Positions 21,182-29,027 of a stretch of 64,000 nt of DNA are shown here, in pieces (position 1 is the first letter of the stretch; every line of letters starts with the position of its first letter). The position numbers and the translations under genes are program-made. This DNA is from a virus: positions 49,069-113,068 of the IMG/VR virus record IMGVR_UViG_3300020233_000057; one strand, given 5' to 3'. The notes under the pieces are model-generated. The model was not told the DNA's origin, did not search any database, and saw only the letters and a program-made list of their open reading frames with translations.

Positions 21182-21505
21182 ATGAAATCGACAGGGGGCC
21201 TATCGCCACAGCTGCTGATGGGAGACACCGCCGCAGTAACCATCGCGTGCCAGCAAAGAGGATGTTCCTGGGAAATCGAAAACTTCCTATCATCCAACCA
21301 GACGGTCATCGTCCACCCTCTCATAGCGGCATACACGACACACCACCTCCTGGAAGCCCACCACGAAACAATCACAAGACTCATAGGTGGCACAGTCAAC
21401 GCACCGGAAGCGTCTGCCATAGAAACGAATGTTCGAATGACATTCACGGCACACGGGGTTAACCCCGACGACCCCTACGAACACATGGAACTGGTGTGGG
21501 AATAA
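21182..21505 (+). CDS. Hypothetical protein, 107 aa
   Basis: ATG after AAAGAGG. CQQRGCSW (residues 23-30) and many His (THHLLEAHHE) could bind metal. Ends in acidic DDPYEHMELVWE. Divergent from the helix-turn-helix gene. Unknown function. Confidence 0.55.
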   Translation: MKSTGGLSPQLLMGDTAAVTIACQQRGCSWEIENFLSSNQTVIVHPLIAAYTTHHLLEAHHETITRLIGGTVNAPEASAIETNVRMTFTAHGVNPDDPYEHMELVWE

Positions 21506-21570
21506 CCGAACCCCGGCCCCACCTGGCGCAGCCCCCCACATGTGTGTAGGATCTTCCCTGCTGCACTGTT

Positions 21571-21588
21571 AGATGCCTTTAGGCATCT
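21571..21588 (+). terminator. Small hairpin
   Basis: AGATGCCT pairs with AGGCATCT, tight TT centre. Confidence 0.5.
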
Positions 21589-21621
21589 CCGTCCCCGCAA
21601 CACACAACCCAAAAGATGAGT

Positions 21622-21642
21622 GTCACCCCCATATGGTAGGTT
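21622..21642 (+). promoter_or_regulatory. GTCA-11-TAGGTT promoter
   Basis: GTCA 21622-21625, 11 nt, TAGGTT 21637-21642, ATG 9 nt later. Good example of the leaderless-type family. Confidence 0.7.
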
Positions 21643-21650
21643 CTAGCAAC

Positions 21651-21875
21651 ATGATGGATACTACAAAGACCAAGCAAGTCAACTTTCGCATCGACACCGA
21701 AACGTATCGGTTCCTTGAACTCCTGTCCCGGATCGAAGGCAACACCGTCACAGGTTTGTGCCGCAACCTAGTAGAGGAAAGCGTCACGCAAAGCCAGGAT
21801 GACCCAAAAGCCATAGACAGGATACGGGAACTCGTGGAACAAGACCTCGCGTTCGTCGGAGGACTCAAGCAGTGA
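21651..21875 (+). CDS. Ribbon-helix-helix-like regulator, 74 aa
   Basis: First ATG 8 nt behind TAGGTT (a second ATG follows directly). KQVNFRIDTETYRFLELLSRIEG followed by a second helix resembles an Arc/CopG ribbon-helix-helix: a strand with alternating residues then two helices. Probably a small DNA-binding repressor. Coupled to the next gene by GTGA. Confidence 0.65.
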   Translation: MMDTTKTKQVNFRIDTETYRFLELLSRIEGNTVTGLCRNLVEESVTQSQDDPKAIDRIRELVEQDLAFVGGLKQ

Positions 21876-22069
21876 CCGACTCAATATGCGGTGCCGAAAT
21901 AGCACTAGAGTTCCGTGAAGGACACGTATGGCGCACCGTGGTGTGTGAACGCAGAGACGGAAACTGCCCGTGGAAAACATGTCAACAGGACTCAACCCCA
22001 CGTGTCGTGTCCCCCCCGTACCTGTGCGCGGCAGAACCGCAAGAACCTACATCACCCCGAGACACCTGA
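21872..22069 (+). CDS. Cysteine-containing hypothetical protein, 65 aa
   Basis: GTG in a GTGA overlap. CGAEIALEFREGHVWRTVVCERR and CPWKTC give four Cys, possibly zinc. The end overlaps the convergent minus gene by 18 nt. Unknown. Confidence 0.6.
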   Translation: MTDSICGAEIALEFREGHVWRTVVCERRDGNCPWKTCQQDSTPRVVSPPYLCAAEPQEPTSPRDT

Positions 22070-22411
22070 CGACTCCTGGGTAGACAGCCACTCCCTTGCC
22101 GACTGCTCCCACTCCCCCCAACGATGTGGCGGAGTTCGCCCAGCAGCCCTAATGATCGAATACGCTTCCGCGCAGCGCCGCTCTGCACGCCAACGAGCAG
22201 CCTTCTCATACGCCACCCCCTCGTCACGGTGCCGTAAATCCCCCATGTGCCGCATCAGGGTCTCATTGAAGTGTTGCATCACAACAGCACTCATCTCTGT
22301 GGCAGCTTGACGGCACACGAACTCCACCTCAACTTGCTGTGCGTCACAGATCTCCTGCCACCGCGACAGCAGAACCTTGAACAAATCGCCATGTAACGTG
22401 TCGAACGACAT
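22052..22411 (-). CDS. Helical hypothetical protein, 119 aa
   Basis: ATG at 22411 after AGGAGG. Long helices with many Glu/Arg (AYEKAARWRAERRCAEAYSI). Directly downstream of the helicase gene; a helicase loader or accessory role is possible but unproven. Confidence 0.65.
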   Translation of the reverse strand: MSFDTLHGDLFKVLLSRWQEICDAQQVEVEFVCRQAATEMSAVVMQHFNETLMRHMGDLRHRDEGVAYEKAARWRAERRCAEAYSIIRAAGRTPPHRWGEWEQSAREWLSTQESSGVSG

Positions 22412-22432
22412 AAGCCAATACCTCCTAAAGTG

Positions 22433-23830
22433 TTAGAACGGTTCATCCCGCGGACCGTACCCCCGCACCACCCCGTTATCCTCCACTGTGCTCTGAAGCA
22501 ACCTTATCTGCTCATCAGTTGATGCAGAATCATGCTCAGATGCAGCAGGGTCAGAGAAATCCTGGGGGGTAGCTCGTGATGGGGTAGACATATGGGTTCC
22601 CGTCTCATAAATCCCCTCCCACGGCCAAATGTCACTATGGTGAAGTTCAATAGGCCAATCGTTCCTCAGACGGTCACCCCTCCAGCGCCCAACCTTCATA
22701 TGGGTCATATCCCCCCCGGGGCCGTCAACAGGTTCCATAGATATCCCCAACTCTGGCCACCGCAACCACAGCGACGTGCCGTAAGGCATCATGTCACGCT
22801 TCCCCCCGGTCCCCTTCGGGGCATGATGCTCAAGCATCAGCCCAAAGCCGTAACGTGTCCTCAAATCGTCGAGAGTGGACATCACTTCCCTCGCGGCAAG
22901 CTCGTCGTTCTCGTGGGCGGCAACCTGGTACACCTTGTACACAGGACCGATAGCAACCAAATCAGGGTTCACATTTTGGATCACAGTCTCCAAACGTATC
23001 CGATCTGACCTGTTCCGCAAGTTGATCCCCTGCGGCTGCCACCACAGCCACGCCCTATCGGCGTCATAGTCATCCCCCACTCGGCGCATAGCCTCTTGCC
23101 TAATGGGATGGCAAACATCCACAATTGAATCCTGCGGATTCTCACAGTCAACAATCAACGTGCGTCTAGGGGGCATAGGGGTATGCAGAAACGGGTGTAT
23201 CCCCTGCGCAGTACATATCGCAATTTGGCGAAACAGAACAGTTTTCCCTGATCCCTCCGACGCCACCAACATGACCCGCCACCCCTTCCGGATCACATCC
23301 TTGATGATCCACCCAGGGGTATCCTCAGGAGGCTGATCTATGAAGTCATCTATACGCCATACAGAAGAAGGCATGTCCCCCAAACTCACCTGAGCAGCCT
23401 TCAACTGCCTGACAGCCTCGTCGATCAAAGCAGAAGGGTCCATAGACTGGCTCACAGCAGTTTGACGAATGTCCCCCGCTACACGAATCGCCTGCCGGTA
23501 CATTGACTTATTCGCAATGATCTCAGCGTAACGACCAGCAGATGAGATAGCAGGGGTAGACGCCATCAGTGACACCAATGCGGCTGAGCCACCTATACGG
23601 TCCAAAGTCCCATCTGATCTGAGCACATCTGCGACCGTTACCGCATCCACCTTTTTGCCATCATTCCACAGCAGCAGAATCGCATCGTAGATACAGATAT
23701 TACTTGGGACGTAGAAATCTGCCGGGGTTAAAATCCGTTGGACGCGTTCTATAGCGTCGCTGCTCAGCAACATAGCCCCGAGCACCGAGTTCTCAGCGTC
23801 GATATCACTCGGTGGAACGAAATCCGTCAT
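22433..23830 (-). CDS. Replicative DnaB-like helicase
   Basis: Residues 1-150 match the DnaB N-terminal domain (DIDAENSVLGAML, TPADFY, IYDAI). Residues 165-400 form a RecA-like ATPase: Walker A ASEGSGKT, Walker B LIVDCENP region, H-motif LMLEHHAPKGTGGKRD. The ATPase resembles RepA/AAA_25 helicases rather than full DnaB. Unwinds DNA at the fork. The Gly-poor C-terminal tail is phage-specific. Part of the minus replication block. Confidence 0.85.
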   Translation of the reverse strand: MTDFVPPSDIDAENSVLGAMLLSSDAIERVQRILTPADFYVPSNICIYDAILLLWNDGKKVDAVTVADVLRSDGTLDRIGGSAALVSLMASTPAISSAGRYAEIIANKSMYRQAIRVAGDIRQTAVSQSMDPSALIDEAVRQLKAAQVSLGDMPSSVWRIDDFIDQPPEDTPGWIIKDVIRKGWRVMLVASEGSGKTVLFRQIAICTAQGIHPFLHTPMPPRRTLIVDCENPQDSIVDVCHPIRQEAMRRVGDDYDADRAWLWWQPQGINLRNRSDRIRLETVIQNVNPDLVAIGPVYKVYQVAAHENDELAAREVMSTLDDLRTRYGFGLMLEHHAPKGTGGKRDMMPYGTSLWLRWPELGISMEPVDGPGGDMTHMKVGRWRGDRLRNDWPIELHHSDIWPWEGIYETGTHMSTPSRATPQDFSDPAASEHDSASTDEQIRLLQSTVEDNGVVRGYGPRDEPF

Positions 23831-23885
23831 TGCCCTGCCTCTACAAGAATCAGATTGAATGCGATACTAACAGGTCGAGGTGACA

Positions 23886-24209
23886 CTAGCTTCCTGTGAC
23901 GGACTCCACGTGTCCCGTGATCACAGGCATCACTACCTCAAGGACGAGACGGGTGATGCAAACCCCACACGCACATGCAGAACCGCTAGACGACGCTTCC
24001 CACAGGGCATCCAGGGCATCCTGGGCATGAGTCTCCGCAACGCTGAGATCCTCCCAGAACTCTTGAGTCCACACATCGGAATCATGTACAGATGCGGACC
24101 CGGCAGACACATCACGCAGCACACGCGCAGCATCACATAGTTCATCTGGATCGTTCAGTGCCGCCCCGTCAGGGGAACTCCCCACGATGGGTTCTGTCTG
24201 ATTCTGCAT
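23886..24209 (-). CDS. Acidic hypothetical protein, 107 aa
   Basis: ATG at 24209, 5 nt after GGAG. Acidic helical middle (DSDVWTQEFWEDLSVAETHAQDALDALWEA) and CACGVC near residue 85. Upstream of the helicase gene. Unknown. Confidence 0.6.
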   Translation of the reverse strand: MQNQTEPIVGSSPDGAALNDPDELCDAARVLRDVSAGSASVHDSDVWTQEFWEDLSVAETHAQDALDALWEASSSGSACACGVCITRLVLEVVMPVITGHVESVTGS

Positions 24210-24328
24210 GGACACTCCTGTTGTGTTGCATATGGATTATCGGTCGGCGCACCGCGGCCGCTACCTTTACTGGCGCCAGCCTACAAGATTGTTGCATCCT
24301 AAGGGCACTCTAGATATAGGTTAGGTGC

Positions 24329-24997
24329 ATGACTCTACAAATAGGTTTAGACCTCGACGGTGTGCTGTACCCATTCGTTGCTACGTTACGCAAATGGATG
24401 GTTGACGAGCAGGGCTGTTTGGGAACAGAACAATGCCCACCGGCGGTAAAATGGGAATTCTACGAAGACTGGGGTTTGACCTCCACCGAATTTGCTAAAG
24501 AACTCAGGGACTCAATCAATGCAGGATTCATGTTCATCGAAGGTGAACCTGTCCCCGGGTCCCTTGATGTAATCAATAGGCTCTCTGACCAAGGACACCA
24601 TCTCATTGCAGTCACATCACGCTCAGTGAAAGGGGCAGAAAAACAAGTATGCTGTGCGACATTGAAGTGGCTGGCCCATTACAGCATCCCACTAGAGGGG
24701 GCAGTCATTTCCCCCGACAAAGGGATACTCCCTACAGATCTATTCCTCGATGACTCCCCAGACAATTATAACCTTTTAGATATGGGGGCAGAAACCATGC
24801 CTGTACTGTTCACACAACCATGGAACGCAAGCCACCCCGGGCGGCGTGTCGAAGATTGGGCAGAGTTCTACAAAGTCGTCACATCCATAGATGCATACCT
24901 GCATGCATACACCGACGGCGGAGGAGATTTCGAGAACTTATTCGACCGTCAGATAGCTGTCCGTGAAGCCTACGACGCCACCCGCAACACAGCCTAA
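24329..24997 (+). CDS. 5'(3')-deoxyribonucleotidase-like HAD phosphatase
   Basis: ATG 6 nt after TAGGTT, leaderless pattern. HAD motif I DLDGVLYPF (residues 8-16), motif II VTSRS, motif III K at SPDKG, motif IV FLDDSPDN match NT5C-like nucleotidases, which dephosphorylate dNMPs and tune nucleotide pools. 222 aa, usual length. Ends 4 nt into the convergent nuclease gene. Confidence 0.8.
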   Translation: MTLQIGLDLDGVLYPFVATLRKWMVDEQGCLGTEQCPPAVKWEFYEDWGLTSTEFAKELRDSINAGFMFIEGEPVPGSLDVINRLSDQGHHLIAVTSRSVKGAEKQVCCATLKWLAHYSIPLEGAVISPDKGILPTDLFLDDSPDNYNLLDMGAETMPVLFTQPWNASHPGRRVEDWAEFYKVVTSIDAYLHAYTDGGGDFENLFDRQIAVREAYDATRNTA

Positions 24998-25830
24998 AGG
25001 TTTGCTACAACCTCATATGCGGGAGCAGTCTTCTTAAGTCGCCCTTTCTTGTAGGTCATTCTTGTGTTCGCTAACCCCTCAGGACATTGGCCTATCCCAT
25101 CACACCAACCGCAAAGAGGTTGAGGCTTAGGCTCCCACTCATCAAGATCAAAGTCGGCATGCATCCCGTTCCACGTATCCGTTAGGACCGTACGTGCCTC
25201 TTCCATTGACTCGTCTGTGAACTTGGTCGTCAAGATTTGGCCGTGAGCAGTGAAAATGAGGCGGCCCTCTAACGGGCGCTGATGTTCAGTAACCTCAATG
25301 AGATTCGCGTAGTAATTCAGTTGCCTCCATTTAGAGCCACGATACTTAGGGACAGGAACCTTCCCGTTCTTGTAATCTGCGACGATCAGATCATCGCCTT
25401 CAAGGTCAAGACGGTCAACGATCCCTGACATAGGGATGCCCGCAACTTCGGCTTTAACACGCCGCTCTGTCGCAACTACTTCAACCTTACCAAGGTCTTC
25501 CATCGTGAAATATGTTTCTATTGAACGCCATGCATCCCATTTGAACACCCTGATGGATTCAGCATCGAGTGTGAGCCGTTTGAAATCCCCATGGTTCTCA
25601 GTCTTAGGCCAAACCCTTCGGGCACATTCCCTAGCGACATCAAGTGTCCGCTTCTCAGGGGGGTTGCCCATCAGCTCTTCTAATATGGCGTGCACGAAAG
25701 TCCCCAGGAGCGCCTCAGGGCCTGACGGAGAATACTCTCCGACAACTTTCTCAAAGTAGAATCGCCGAGGACATTGTTGATACAGGTCGATAGACGATGG
25801 AGACAACGACTTAGGAAGTTTCCCATTCAT
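24994..25830 (-). CDS. RecB-family / Cas4-like exonuclease
   Basis: PD-(D/E)XK core GIVDRLDLEGDDLIVADYKNGK (positions 135-156: D, E...D-x-K) plus the N-terminal SSIDLYQQCPRRFYF and C-terminal CGWCDGIGQCPEG, four Cys that would hold an Fe-S cluster as in AddB/Cas4 nucleases. QLNYYANLIE is the usual helix after the catalytic site. Likely a 5'-3' exonuclease for recombination. ATG start at 25830. Confidence 0.85.
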   Translation of the reverse strand: MNGKLPKSLSPSSIDLYQQCPRRFYFEKVVGEYSPSGPEALLGTFVHAILEELMGNPPEKRTLDVARECARRVWPKTENHGDFKRLTLDAESIRVFKWDAWRSIETYFTMEDLGKVEVVATERRVKAEVAGIPMSGIVDRLDLEGDDLIVADYKNGKVPVPKYRGSKWRQLNYYANLIEVTEHQRPLEGRLIFTAHGQILTTKFTDESMEEARTVLTDTWNGMHADFDLDEWEPKPQPLCGWCDGIGQCPEGLANTRMTYKKGRLKKTAPAYEVVANL

Positions 25831-25842
25831 AGGGGCACCCCA

Positions 25843-25995
25843 TCAGTCCATGAAGTCCAAGCCACTCTCTGCTGCTTTCCTGATACGACCAACGGGACAG
25901 TCACAACAAGTAGTTCCTATCTCTGTGTCAACAAGCCCCGTTCCTTTGCAGTCGGGGCAACGCTGCTTCGACTTAGTTTCATCACTGTCAGCCAT
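25843..25995 (-). CDS. Small zinc-binding protein, 50 aa
   Basis: ATG at 25995. CPDCKGTG (residues 13-20) and CCDCPVGR (30-37) look like one DnaJ-type zinc-finger repeat. 13 nt upstream of the nuclease start, so co-expressed. Confidence 0.65.
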   Translation of the reverse strand: MADSDETKSKQRCPDCKGTGLVDTEIGTTCCDCPVGRIRKAAESGLDFMD

Positions 25996-26019
25996 GCCTG
26001 ACACCATACCTGGTAGCCG

Positions 26020-26346
26020 CTATTGCGACGAGTTCCTGATGCGGTTCAGGCGGTCTACCTCCGCAGAGATAAACGCGGCGGCACGCACCAGCTCAACTAT
26101 CCGTGCATCCGTGTCAGGGCGGGTAGCGGAGACTAGTGGGTCCCATACGTCTTTGCGGAATGGCCAATCCACAGGTGGCTTATATCGGATAGACGGGCGG
26201 TTGCGTGGTTCCCGCAGGTAGCAAGACGCAGCATGCAGCAACTGCTGCACCCTCTGTTGGTCTTCCCATTCATCATCCCATTCCGAAACCTGGGACATGC
26301 GTTTACGTTCAATCGCTATTTCCTGTATGGCGAATGTGCTACTCAT
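26020..26346 (-). CDS. Hypothetical protein, 108 aa
   Basis: ATG at 26346 after GGAGGG. Acidic tryptophan-rich stretch SEWDDEWEDQQRVQQLLHAA, then REPRNRPSIRYKPPVDWPF and a C-terminal helix. No family recognised. Within the minus replication operon. Confidence 0.65.
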   Translation of the reverse strand: MSSTFAIQEIAIERKRMSQVSEWDDEWEDQQRVQQLLHAASCYLREPRNRPSIRYKPPVDWPFRKDVWDPLVSATRPDTDARIVELVRAAAFISAEVDRLNRIRNSSQ

Positions 26347-26376
26347 ATCAGTTCCCTCCTTGCAGCCCGAAGGGGC

Positions 26377-26802
26377 TCACAGGGAATCATCGTTCCGTTT
26401 CCCTAGGTTGTCCCACTCGTCATCCCCCTCTGAGACGATAAACATTGACCCTGTCAGTCTACGTATCATGTTTGGTTCAGACTCTATCAACCCATTGCAC
26501 CAGTTGCAGGATGGGACCAAGTTCGCTTCGTTGATTAGCGACCCCCCCGCAGATCGTTTCCTGCGTTCGTGCAAACCCTCGATCACCCCCCGGCAATGCA
26601 AGGCTTCATACATCCCTGCGTTGGCCAGTACCGGACCAATCTCACATCCACATCCCGCTTCTACAAGTTTACGTATCGCGGGGACACGGACCTCCGCCAT
26701 GAACTTCTTGCGTTTCCCGGATCGTGAACGAAGCGGGGTGCGCTTACGTGCCCATTCACGGGACTTCTCCGTATCCCTACGGATAGGGGAACTTCTTTTC
26801 AA
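26377..26802 (-). CDS. HNH-like endonuclease
   Basis: TTG start at 26802, 8 nt after GAGGAG (an ATG in between is out of frame). Strongly basic N-terminus, then GLHERRKRSAGGSLINEANLV and CNWCNGLIESEP: the His and Asn of an HNH finger used by phage recombination endonucleases. Lies next to ssb. Confidence 0.7.
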   Translation of the reverse strand: MKRSSPIRRDTEKSREWARKRTPLRSRSGKRKKFMAEVRVPAIRKLVEAGCGCEIGPVLANAGMYEALHCRGVIEGLHERRKRSAGGSLINEANLVPSCNWCNGLIESEPNMIRRLTGSMFIVSEGDDEWDNLGKRNDDSL

Positions 26803-26822
26803 CGTACCATCTCCTCAGACGA

Positions 26823-27320
26823 TCAGAACGGGTCTCCGTCAGATGCTTGGCCTTGGCCGAATCCGCTTCCACCCTTTTGTGTCCAGCCCTGAGAGCCTGA
26901 ACCCTGAGTTTTGGAGTCCCCAAACCCCCCCTGCCCCTTGCCTTCCCCCGCACGCGGATTCTTCACTATCTGCACAGTGGCCCACCGTAGCGATACCGCA
27001 ACCTCATCTGCCACGAGCACGATCTTGGATCGGTTAGCTCCTGTGTCCTTGTCCTCCCACGTCTCTTGATCTATACGCCCGACAAGTGTGACCCTGTCCC
27101 CCTTTTGGAGACAGTTCGCTACGTTCTCGGCGACATCCTTCCAGACCTTCACATCAAAGAACGATGTCGCCTCCTCCCATTCGTTAGTCTTTTTGTTGCG
27201 CCAACTACGGTTGACTGCCAAACCGAAGGTACACACAGCCGCGCCACTATTGGTGAAGAGTATCTCTGGGTCGCGGGTGATGTTCCCTGTCAGCGTTGTC
27301 GTATTCTCATGTGAGGACAT
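26823..27320 (-). CDS. ssb: Single-stranded DNA-binding protein
   Basis: OB fold of 110 residues (TLTGNITRDPEILFTNSG, FFDVKVWKDVAENV, VTLVGRIDQETWEDKDTG), a flexible Gly/Gln/Ser-rich linker, and the acidic tail DGDPF that binds replication partners. 165 aa, normal length. Coats single-stranded DNA in replication. AGGAGAA upstream of ATG 27320. Confidence 0.9.
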   Translation of the reverse strand: MSSHENTTTLTGNITRDPEILFTNSGAAVCTFGLAVNRSWRNKKTNEWEEATSFFDVKVWKDVAENVANCLQKGDRVTLVGRIDQETWEDKDTGANRSKIVLVADEVAVSLRWATVQIVKNPRAGEGKGQGGFGDSKTQGSGSQGWTQKGGSGFGQGQASDGDPF

Positions 27321-27346
27321 AGATGTTGATTCTCCTTATAGGCTGC

Positions 27347-27397
27347 TTACGCAACACAAGTTGTGGCTAACATGCTTACCACATAGGCATGACGCAT
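27347..27397 (-). CDS. Possible leader peptide of ssb, 16 aa
   Basis: ATG at 27397 after AAGGAAC; ends 26 nt before the ssb start. Weak evidence: only the ribosome binding site and position. Confidence 0.25.
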   Translation of the reverse strand: MRHAYVVSMLATTCVA

Positions 27398-27432
27398 GTC
27401 GTTCCTTATACACGGATGGTCGTAGCAGACGG

Positions 27433-27681
27433 TCAGAACCCTTTGACTTGGTTGACCAGATCTTCCGAAGGGGGCTCCGGTCCCGTGTACCTAAACAGGA
27501 ATGTAGCGAGTCTATGGGCGTCTGCTTCTGATGTTTTCTCTTCCAGCACGTAGGTTGACCATTCAGGGAACGCAAGACGGAAATAGGGGGGAGGTGGATA
27601 AACAACCCTACATTTATCTGCGTCACGTGGTCCACCCTTCAAGACTGCGATGCATACCCTATTCGTGTTTTTCTTCGCCAT
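27433..27681 (-). CDS. Hypothetical protein, 82 aa
   Basis: ATG at 27681 after GGGAG. Starts MAKKNTNRVCIAVLKGGP; PPPPYFRLAFPEW and a helical end. Just upstream, 27660-27750, the DNA has near repeats of TATTCGTG...TTCGCCATCGCAG. Unknown function. Confidence 0.6.
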   Translation of the reverse strand: MAKKNTNRVCIAVLKGGPRDADKCRVVYPPPPYFRLAFPEWSTYVLEEKTSEADAHRLATFLFRYTGPEPPSEDLVNQVKGF

Positions 27682-27751
27682 CGCAGTGCTCCCTGCACGT
27701 TATTCGTGCATCTCTACGCCATCGCAGCGCTATTCGTGTCTTCCTTCGCCT

Positions 27752-28117
27752 TCAGAGCAGAGTGTCCCCTCGTTGCACCAGAATCGAAATACCTGGGCGT
27801 TCGGGGTGGTCAGGGTTCACATACACGTTCTTGATCGTTGCGTCCCATGCCAGACCATTATCCATCATCGGCGCTATCTTCGATGACAAGTCGCGTGGCA
27901 AGTGCCCTATCATACTGTCATCCCCTAGTGCGGAGACGTGAACCTCAATCGCATTTTCGTCGAATTCGTTATTGGGGTTTCGAATCAAGGTAGCAGTCAC
28001 CCCTTCCCCCCCTTCGATGAAAGCGCGCCCTGCCACTTTTTCTAGTGTGTGAATGTTGTCGGGGTACCCCGGGGCAAACGAGACCCCAACGACTTTCGAT
28101 TCGAACTTGTCAACCAT
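27752..28117 (-). CDS. HIRAN domain protein
   Basis: ATG at 28117 after TAGGAGATCT. KVVGVSFAPGYPDNI, LIRNPNNEFDENAIEVHV and MIGHLPRDLSSKIAPMM are HIRAN signatures; this fold binds 3' ends of single-stranded DNA and helps recognise damaged or stalled forks (as in HLTF). 121 aa, essentially the domain alone. In operon with ssb and the gene at 28126. Confidence 0.8.
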   Translation of the reverse strand: MVDKFESKVVGVSFAPGYPDNIHTLEKVAGRAFIEGGEGVTATLIRNPNNEFDENAIEVHVSALGDDSMIGHLPRDLSSKIAPMMDNGLAWDATIKNVYVNPDHPERPGISILVQRGDTLL

Positions 28118-28125
28118 GAGATCTC

Positions 28126-28920
28126 CTACCTGCCGTCATCAGAGTTTGCCACAGGGGACAGCAGCCAACCTTCAAGGTTGTCTAGTTCCTCTGCCCCCCA
28201 CGTAGACAAGTCTTCCACTAGATCGTTGTCGGACACGAACCCTTTCAAGCGGGCTATCGTGTCTGGATCAAGTCCTGCGATCACCTCCATGAGTTCTACG
28301 CGCTTCTCGTCTAGTCCATCTCCGATATCGAACTCGGGACTGTCGCCCTCTGTGCTGTCGCTGTTGACTTGCACAGATTCCTGCTGGCTGTGCTTCTCAC
28401 GGTCATCCACTATTTCTTGGATCTGCGATACAGTTGCGTCCACTACGTCCCCCCGCTCATCGTGACCGACAGCATCAGGGGTTGACTCAGCCGCAGCATC
28501 AAGTGCCGCCACAACCTCGTTGGTTGAGTCGATTTCTAGGGGGTGCCCAAGAGTCATAGCATCGATCTCAGCAGAACGCTTCCGCCAAAATGTTAAAGCC
28601 TTGAGATCCGGCAACTTGTCAGGGTACCCTGCGTCCTTGAGGGCGCGCCCAAGCGCTTTGGTCCTCAGGGCAGCGTACGATTCGTCATCCCTGTTGCGTG
28701 CCTCTGACAGTGGTTTCCACCCATAGGCAGGAGCCTTGCGGCATGGGAGAGGGAAAGCGATGGTGCATAGAACGAACTCATCGTCCGGACCTGCGAACGG
28801 GTGTCCTCCCGGGATGCCCTCCGCTGTGATCAGAGTGTACTCATTGGTTGCCTCAGGATAATCGTCCTGTAGCAGCCCCCATCTCAACCCGGGGGAGGCG
28901 TATTGTTCATCGATAGCCAT
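28126..28920 (-). CDS. Hypothetical protein, possible recombination factor, 264 aa
   Basis: ATG at 28920 with AAAGGG upstream. Residues 1-110 contain RTKALGRALKDAGYPDKL, a turn seen in phage single-strand annealing or DNA-binding proteins; the second half is acidic and low-complexity (ESVQVNSDSTEGDSPEFDIGD) with a helical end. First gene of the minus replication operon with HIRAN, ssb and nuclease. A recombination role is a guess from place. Confidence 0.55.
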   Translation of the reverse strand: MAIDEQYASPGLRWGLLQDDYPEATNEYTLITAEGIPGGHPFAGPDDEFVLCTIAFPLPCRKAPAYGWKPLSEARNRDDESYAALRTKALGRALKDAGYPDKLPDLKALTFWRKRSAEIDAMTLGHPLEIDSTNEVVAALDAAAESTPDAVGHDERGDVVDATVSQIQEIVDDREKHSQQESVQVNSDSTEGDSPEFDIGDGLDEKRVELMEVIAGLDPDTIARLKGFVSDNDLVEDLSTWGAEELDNLEGWLLSPVANSDDGR

Positions 28921-28947
28921 GGAAACCCTTTCTTAGTGAACTTCGGT

Positions 28948-28969
28948 ATGCTAACACCTGGGTGTGACA
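28948..28969 (-). promoter_or_regulatory. GTCA-11-TAGCAT promoter, minus strand
   Basis: Minus strand TGTCAC, 11 nt after GTCA, TAGCAT. Here a 27-nt leader with AAAGGG follows, so this transcript is not leaderless. Divergent from the portal gene. Confidence 0.6.
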
Positions 28970-29027
28970 CTTGCGTCGCCGAGTAGGCTACGCTCTAGAT
29001 GTAACGAATGTGGAGAGGTTTACACGC

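Noticed and set aside
20905-21447. 180-codon version of the helix-turn-helix gene
   Set aside because: The first 110 codons are antisense to a plus-strand gene with a start signal and show no protein-like pattern.
28971-29027. Longer portal N-terminus starting upstream
   Set aside because: It would cover the divergent promoter; the GTG at 29028 has a proper GGAGAGG.
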